This document shows, piece after piece, positions 41,400 through 43,981 of a stretch of 43,981 nucleotides of DNA. The stretch is from JAPLDP01 sp964628285 (lineage in GTDB: Bacteria; Bacteroidota; Bacteroidia; Bacteroidales; JAGONC01), in the NCBI GenBank assembly GCA_964628285.1, contig CAZVNP010000024.1, positions 1-43,981 on the forward strand, given 5' to 3'. The first letter of the stretch is position 1; each line of letters starts with the position of its first letter. A program made the translations under genes and the position numbers. The notes under the pieces were generated by a model. That model was given only the letters and a program-made list of their open reading frames with translations, had not been told where the DNA came from and did no database searches.

Positions 41400-41417
41400 C
41401 ATTTTACCCTCCTGCGA

Positions 41418-41448
41418 GCCTGTAAATTAGAAGTTTGCAGGCTTTTTT
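41418..41448 (+). terminator. Intrinsic terminator of tRNA-Met
   Basis: GCCTGTAAA (41418-41426) pairs with TTTGCAGGC (41434-41442) with one G-U pair and a 7-base loop, followed directly by TTTTTT (41443-41448). It begins 19 bases after the tRNA end. Confidence 0.85.
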
Positions 41449-41527
41449 ATGGAAAATTGGGATCATATTGAAACCTGAATGATCCTGGGAGGCTGCTAAT
41501 AGAACTCGTATGACCGCGAATTTTATG

Positions 41528-41563
41528 CCCGCCCGAACGGCTGATATCGTTCAGTCGGGCGGG
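41528..41563. repeat. GC-rich palindrome flanked by ATGACCGCG direct repeats
   Basis: A 9-base stem CCCGCCCGA / TCGGGCGGG encloses an 18-base loop in which CTGATATCGTTCAG has weaker pairing. Copies of ATGACCGCG lie 10 bases outside the left arm and directly outside the right arm. It resembles a REP-like or small non-autonomous element, but no target-site duplication is evident. Confidence 0.45.
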
Positions 41564-41633
41564 GATGACCGCGGATTGCGTTATAGCGTTATTAAATCTG
41601 TTTGGTCAAAAATATTAATTCCTCTTTTTAATA

Positions 41634-41671
41634 AAATCCGCGTAAATCCGCTTAATCCGCGTTATTCGTGT
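41634..41671. repeat. Degenerate AAATCCGCGT word repeat
   Basis: Three to four imperfect 10-base units (AAATCCGCGT, AAATCCGCTT, AATCCGCGTT, then ATTCGTGTT) in tandem. Non-coding; same class as the other word repeats. Confidence 0.6.
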
Positions 41672-41844
41672 TCTATAAGAGTCATCTGTCCGATCTTAAT
41701 GAATAGACTTCAAGATTAGTCCTTAATCTGTAAGACAACTCTAATTTCCCAGTGCCTCTTCGTAAGACGTCTCGGCGCCCTTCGTGGATATCCATGTCAC
41801 AGGAAATGCCAAATCAATAATGGATGGGAGCATTGGGCGAGATA

Positions 41845-41920
41845 CGATTTTCGATTTTCGATTTTTTATTTTCGAAATCGTGTAAATCGGCCATCGGCGT
41901 TCGGCGACCGGCCATCGCGC
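41845..41920. repeat. Degenerate CGATTTT and ATCGGC/TTCGGC word repeats
   Basis: CGATTTTCGATTTTCGATTT is a 7-mer tandem starting at 41845; TTTTCGAAATCG extends it with a dyad. From 41886, ATCGGC, TTCGGC and ACCGGC-type units follow. Translation of this stretch on either strand is low complexity. Confidence 0.6.
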
Positions 41921-42173
41921 AATCATTTGCAATAAATTTTCCATTCATAAATACCTTTCAATCACACTTATTATATCTTTTCTGTCTCGCTGTGAGTAAG
42001 AGGGAATGCGGAGAACCTCGGCGATTTTCAACTTAAATTGAAACATGATCGTAAGAGGAATTTTGAAATCAATGAATTTACTCTTCGTTGTTCCAGACCA
42101 TAGCCTTAAAAATGATTAATTTTGATTAAACAATTCCTTTATAAACCGGGGCGTACGCTTTAAACCGGACTGA

Positions 42174-42701
42174 GTGGAATACTTACGTCGGATTTATCAT
42201 GCTATAATCCACAACATGAAAAGACGGTCTCTCTTTGGTCTTTTGCATGTTGGTGTGCTCATGCCGGTTCCGGCATTGGCGGCCTGGCTGTCAGGACAGC
42301 CCCTGATCTTTCCGAGCCTTGGCCCGTCAGCCTTCACCTTGTCGTTTGGCCAAAAGCGTCCGGATGCACGGTCAGTGATCGGAGGCCATTTCATTGGCGC
42401 CATCTGTGGATGGTGGATTACATACCTGATCATTGCGCATGGCCTTACTCTCTCTGATCTCTCCCCTCCGCTGTCGATGGACGGGCTGCGCATTGCTGCC
42501 AGCGGTGTGATTTCTATCGCCTTCATTGCAGGGATGATGATGTTATTTAAAGCGATCCACTCCCCGGCATGTGCAACCACCCTCATTGTCTCTCTCGGTT
42601 AATTATCCGATTTAAGGGATATCCTCCTGATATTATCCGCAGTAACCGGTATGTTTCTGGTACATTATCTTCTCCGGCCTGAAAAAAGAAAAGAGAGCTG
42701 A
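42174..42701 (+). pseudogene. HPP-family membrane protein interrupted by an in-frame stop
   Basis: The frame encodes the start of an HPP family integral membrane protein: LLHVGVLMPVPALAAWLSGQ, LIFPSLGPSAFTLSFG, SVIGGHFIGAICGWW and HSPACATTLIVSLG, with about four helices. A TAA at 42600-42602 stops it at residue 142. The same frame then continues with LSDLRDILLILSAVTGMFLV and ends at a TGA at 42699-42701, giving exactly the C-terminal helix the family expects. A single base change (such as TTA to TAA) would explain it. The start is GTG 42174 or, more likely, ATG 42216. It may also be a sequencing error. HPP proteins are linked to nitrite or other anion transport in some cases. Confidence 0.75.
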
Positions 42702-42734
42702 TGGGCTCTCTCTCCATAAATCACGAAGAAATTA

Positions 42735-43163
42735 TTATTTGTTGCCCGGTTGGGTAGAATTAGACTTCTTCATTTCATTCGGCTTCATGGTCTTAGTCCC
42801 GGATGTCTTTGTCCCGTTCTTCGACCACTTTGAAGAGTTCTTATTCCATGTACCCAAGTTGTTTGTTCCCTTCTGGATCTGTTTGTTATTCATATTCTGT
42901 TGCGTCCGCAAATTACCTGGCTTCTGCTCAGTAGTTTTTGTGTTCTTCGCCGAAGATGAAGAATAGGCAGTACCTGATTTGGTTGTATGCTTATGCAACA
43001 TCGTTGTCTTGGTACCCGATTGATTCGGTGATTGTGTAGTTTTCTGAGTCGTTATCGTTGTTTTACCAGCTTCTTTTTTTGCAGATGTCACCTGATTCTG
43101 ACTAAAAGCTGTCATGCTTGCAGCAAAAACAAATGCCACAACAAGAAATATTATCTTTTTCAT
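42735..43163 (-). CDS. Small secreted Lys/Thr/Asn-rich low-complexity protein
   Basis: About 142 residues from the ATG at 43163; an ATG at 43193 would add ten residues before the signal peptide. The signal peptide is clear (MKKIIFLVVAFVFAASMTAFSQ). The mature part is strongly basic and built from Thr, Lys, Ser, Asn and Gln with almost no hydrophobic residues (for example TTQKTTQSPNQSGTKTT and NNLGTWNKNSSKWSKNG). It is probably disordered. I recognise no family. It stands alone between two degraded genes on the opposite strand, and may be an envelope or matrix protein. Confidence 0.65.
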   Translation of the reverse strand: MKKIIFLVVAFVFAASMTAFSQNQVTSAKKEAGKTTITTQKTTQSPNQSGTKTTMLHKHTTKSGTAYSSSSAKNTKTTEQKPGNLRTQQNMNNKQIQKGTNNLGTWNKNSSKWSKNGTKTSGTKTMKPNEMKKSNSTQPGNK

Positions 43164-43255
43164 TGTTTTTGTATTTAAATGATCGATTTTCACTAATCAT
43201 TTGTGAAACATTCCTCAGATGGTCTTGTTGGCAGAATCGAGTTAAAGAATGTTAA

Positions 43256-43976
43256 ATGATCGGAACAAATCATCTGCCCATCGACGGTTCCAATTACCGG
43301 CTTATAAATCCTCTTCTGGTCCCTTCATCATTTGCGATAGCTTATCTTTTTGGTGCACAGACATCGCATATCATAATAGCATTATCATTTATTTCCTTTA
43401 TACTGTGCTTCTATTCCATTATGACTAAGTACACTTCAAGGACATTTGCGATCATTGCCACTTTTTTTGCCATCATTACACCCCGGTTTTATATTTTCTC
43501 GGCATTATCATCGAACAGTTTTCAGTTTGCCATCTACTCTTCCTTGTCGATGTTATATTTGTACCGGTGGATCGATAAAAAAAAAAAGAATACTACCGTC
43601 TTGCCCTAATATTCGTAACATTCAGTGTCTGGTCGAGGAATGAAGGCGTTTTACTCTCCGGTTTTTCATATATGATGGTGGTATATCTTTCGCCACTTTC
43701 CAGCTTACTGGCCCAACACAATATGCTTGTTTCGTCACTGAAACGTTTTTTGTTTTGCTATATCCCTTTGACATGGTTTTATTTTATGGTCAACAGGAAT
43801 ATGAGTATGATCACGGCGAAATTGGAAAAGAGATTAAGCGGGGAGTCGGATGGGTGAGATTTATATTCAATTCAATATCGAAGGATGTAGTACGCATTTA
43901 CCGCTTTTTAACAAATCGGGTATTGAAGGTGCGGGGTGATTGGCCTTTGGCCTTTGGCTGTTGGCTGTTAGCGTAA
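43256..43976 (+). pseudogene. Glycosyltransferase-like membrane protein with two frameshifts
   Basis: Three frames join into one hydrophobic protein. Frame A (43256-43609) encodes several membrane helices to WIDKKKK; an A11 run at 43577-43587 lacks one base relative to an open frame, after which EYYRLALIFVTFSVWSRNEG continues in the next frame. A second single-base loss near TTTTATTTTATGG (about 43773-43786) shifts to YGQQEYEYDHGEIGKEI and SISKDVVRIYRFLTNRV. SRNEG and the QEYEYDHGEIG stretch look like a GT-C glycosyltransferase of the PMT/ArnT type, lacking its N-terminal catalytic loop. The frame runs into a TTGGCTG repeat. Decay or homopolymer sequencing errors near a contig end are both possible. 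Confidence 0.6.
43940..43973. repeat. Degenerate TTGGCCT/TTGGCTG word repeat at the window end
   Basis: Five units of a 7-mer (TTGGCCT twice, then TTGGCTG and variants) in tandem, then GTTAGCG and an A-run to the end. It is of the same class as the words at 5063 and 24280. Confidence 0.6.
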
Positions 43977-43981
43977 AAAAA

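Larger units (their letters stand above)
41449..42173. other. Long gene-poor gap with palindrome and word repeats
   Basis: About 725 bases in which I see no supportable gene. Short open frames here translate the repeats and look non-coding. Contents: a direct repeat ATGACCGCG (41510-41518 and 41565-41573) flanking a palindrome with arms CCCGCCCGA (41528-41536) and TCGGGCGGG (41555-41563); AAATCCGCG-type words (41634-41671); CGATTTT and ATCGGC/TTCGGC words (41845-41920). The rest looks AT-rich and plain. Confidence 0.6.

Noticed and set aside
41510..41719. Plus-strand 69-codon ORF after tRNA-Met
   Set aside because: It spans the palindrome and the AAATCCGCG repeat, and its composition looks non-coding.
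41741..41944. Minus-strand 67-codon ORF after tRNA-Met
   Set aside because: Much of it is the translation of the CGATTTT and ATCGGC words; no family recognised.

Overview
The window is from a member of the phylum Bacteroidota, probably an uncultured Bacteroidales-like anaerobe. This rests on the gene families present (DUF5063, DUF2807/DUF4097-type surface proteins, a Reg_prop/Y_Y_Y sensor kinase, Bacteroidota-style ECF sigma factors), on the general lack of Shine-Dalgarno sequences, and on promoters of the TTTG / TAnnTTTG type, best seen in front of the tRNA gene. No rRNA, plasmid or phage genes were seen. Gene density is high up to about 41.4 kb and drops sharply after that.

Layout. (1) 1-4991: nucleotide-sugar genes: 5'-truncated UDP-glucose dehydrogenase, UDP-glucuronate decarboxylase, an RmlD-type reductase, and a phosphohexomutase. 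(2) 5107-13673: housekeeping and DNA repair: DUF5063 protein, TPR lipoprotein, RecA, Bcp peroxiredoxin, endonuclease III, a small conserved-looking protein, an ECF sigma factor, UvrA and a YjbQ protein. (3) 13674-16413: a ZnuA-ZnuC-ZnuB-like metal ABC importer behind a short tandem-repeat element. (4) 16456-17986, minus strand: HATPase (RsbW-like), STAS, and a class III cyclase-like protein. (5) 18064-30538, plus strand: membrane coiled-coil/WD40 protein, a large one-membrane-span sensor histidine kinase, a receiver-SpoIIE phosphatase, a 958-residue protein with three tandem ABC_sub_bind domains, a STAS protein with a large unrecognised C-terminal region, an ABC permease and an ABC ATPase. (6) 30697-35857: HD-domain protein, tandem universal stress protein, GT-C mannosyltransferase-like protein, LigA. 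(7) 35903-38880, minus strand: ECF sigma, membrane anti-sigma-like protein and two secreted DUF4097/DUF2807-like proteins, apparently one operon. (8) 39151-41399: EamA transporter, saccharopine dehydrogenase-like protein, tRNA-Met(CAT) with promoter and terminator. (9) 41400-43981: repeat-rich, decaying DNA with a nonsense-interrupted HPP gene, a small secreted low-complexity protein and a frameshifted glycosyltransferase fragment.

The most notable system is regions 4 and 5 together. Components of a partner-switching pathway (RsbW-like ATPase, two STAS proteins, RsbU-like phosphatase fused to a receiver) and a propeller-type sensor kinase sit beside an ABC importer of the TrpXYZ / ABC_sub_bind type. 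Its binding protein carries three receptor domains in one chain, and its operon has a STAS protein translationally overlapping the binding protein, between it and the permease. No sigma factor is encoded in this block, so the output may be the transporter or a c-di-nucleotide/cyclase-type signal rather than transcription; that link is inference.

The gaps contain many short degenerate tandem 'word' repeats (for example GTCGTCAGTC, CTCGCAG, TTGGCTG, GATTAAC and AAATCCGC types) that recur at gene ends.
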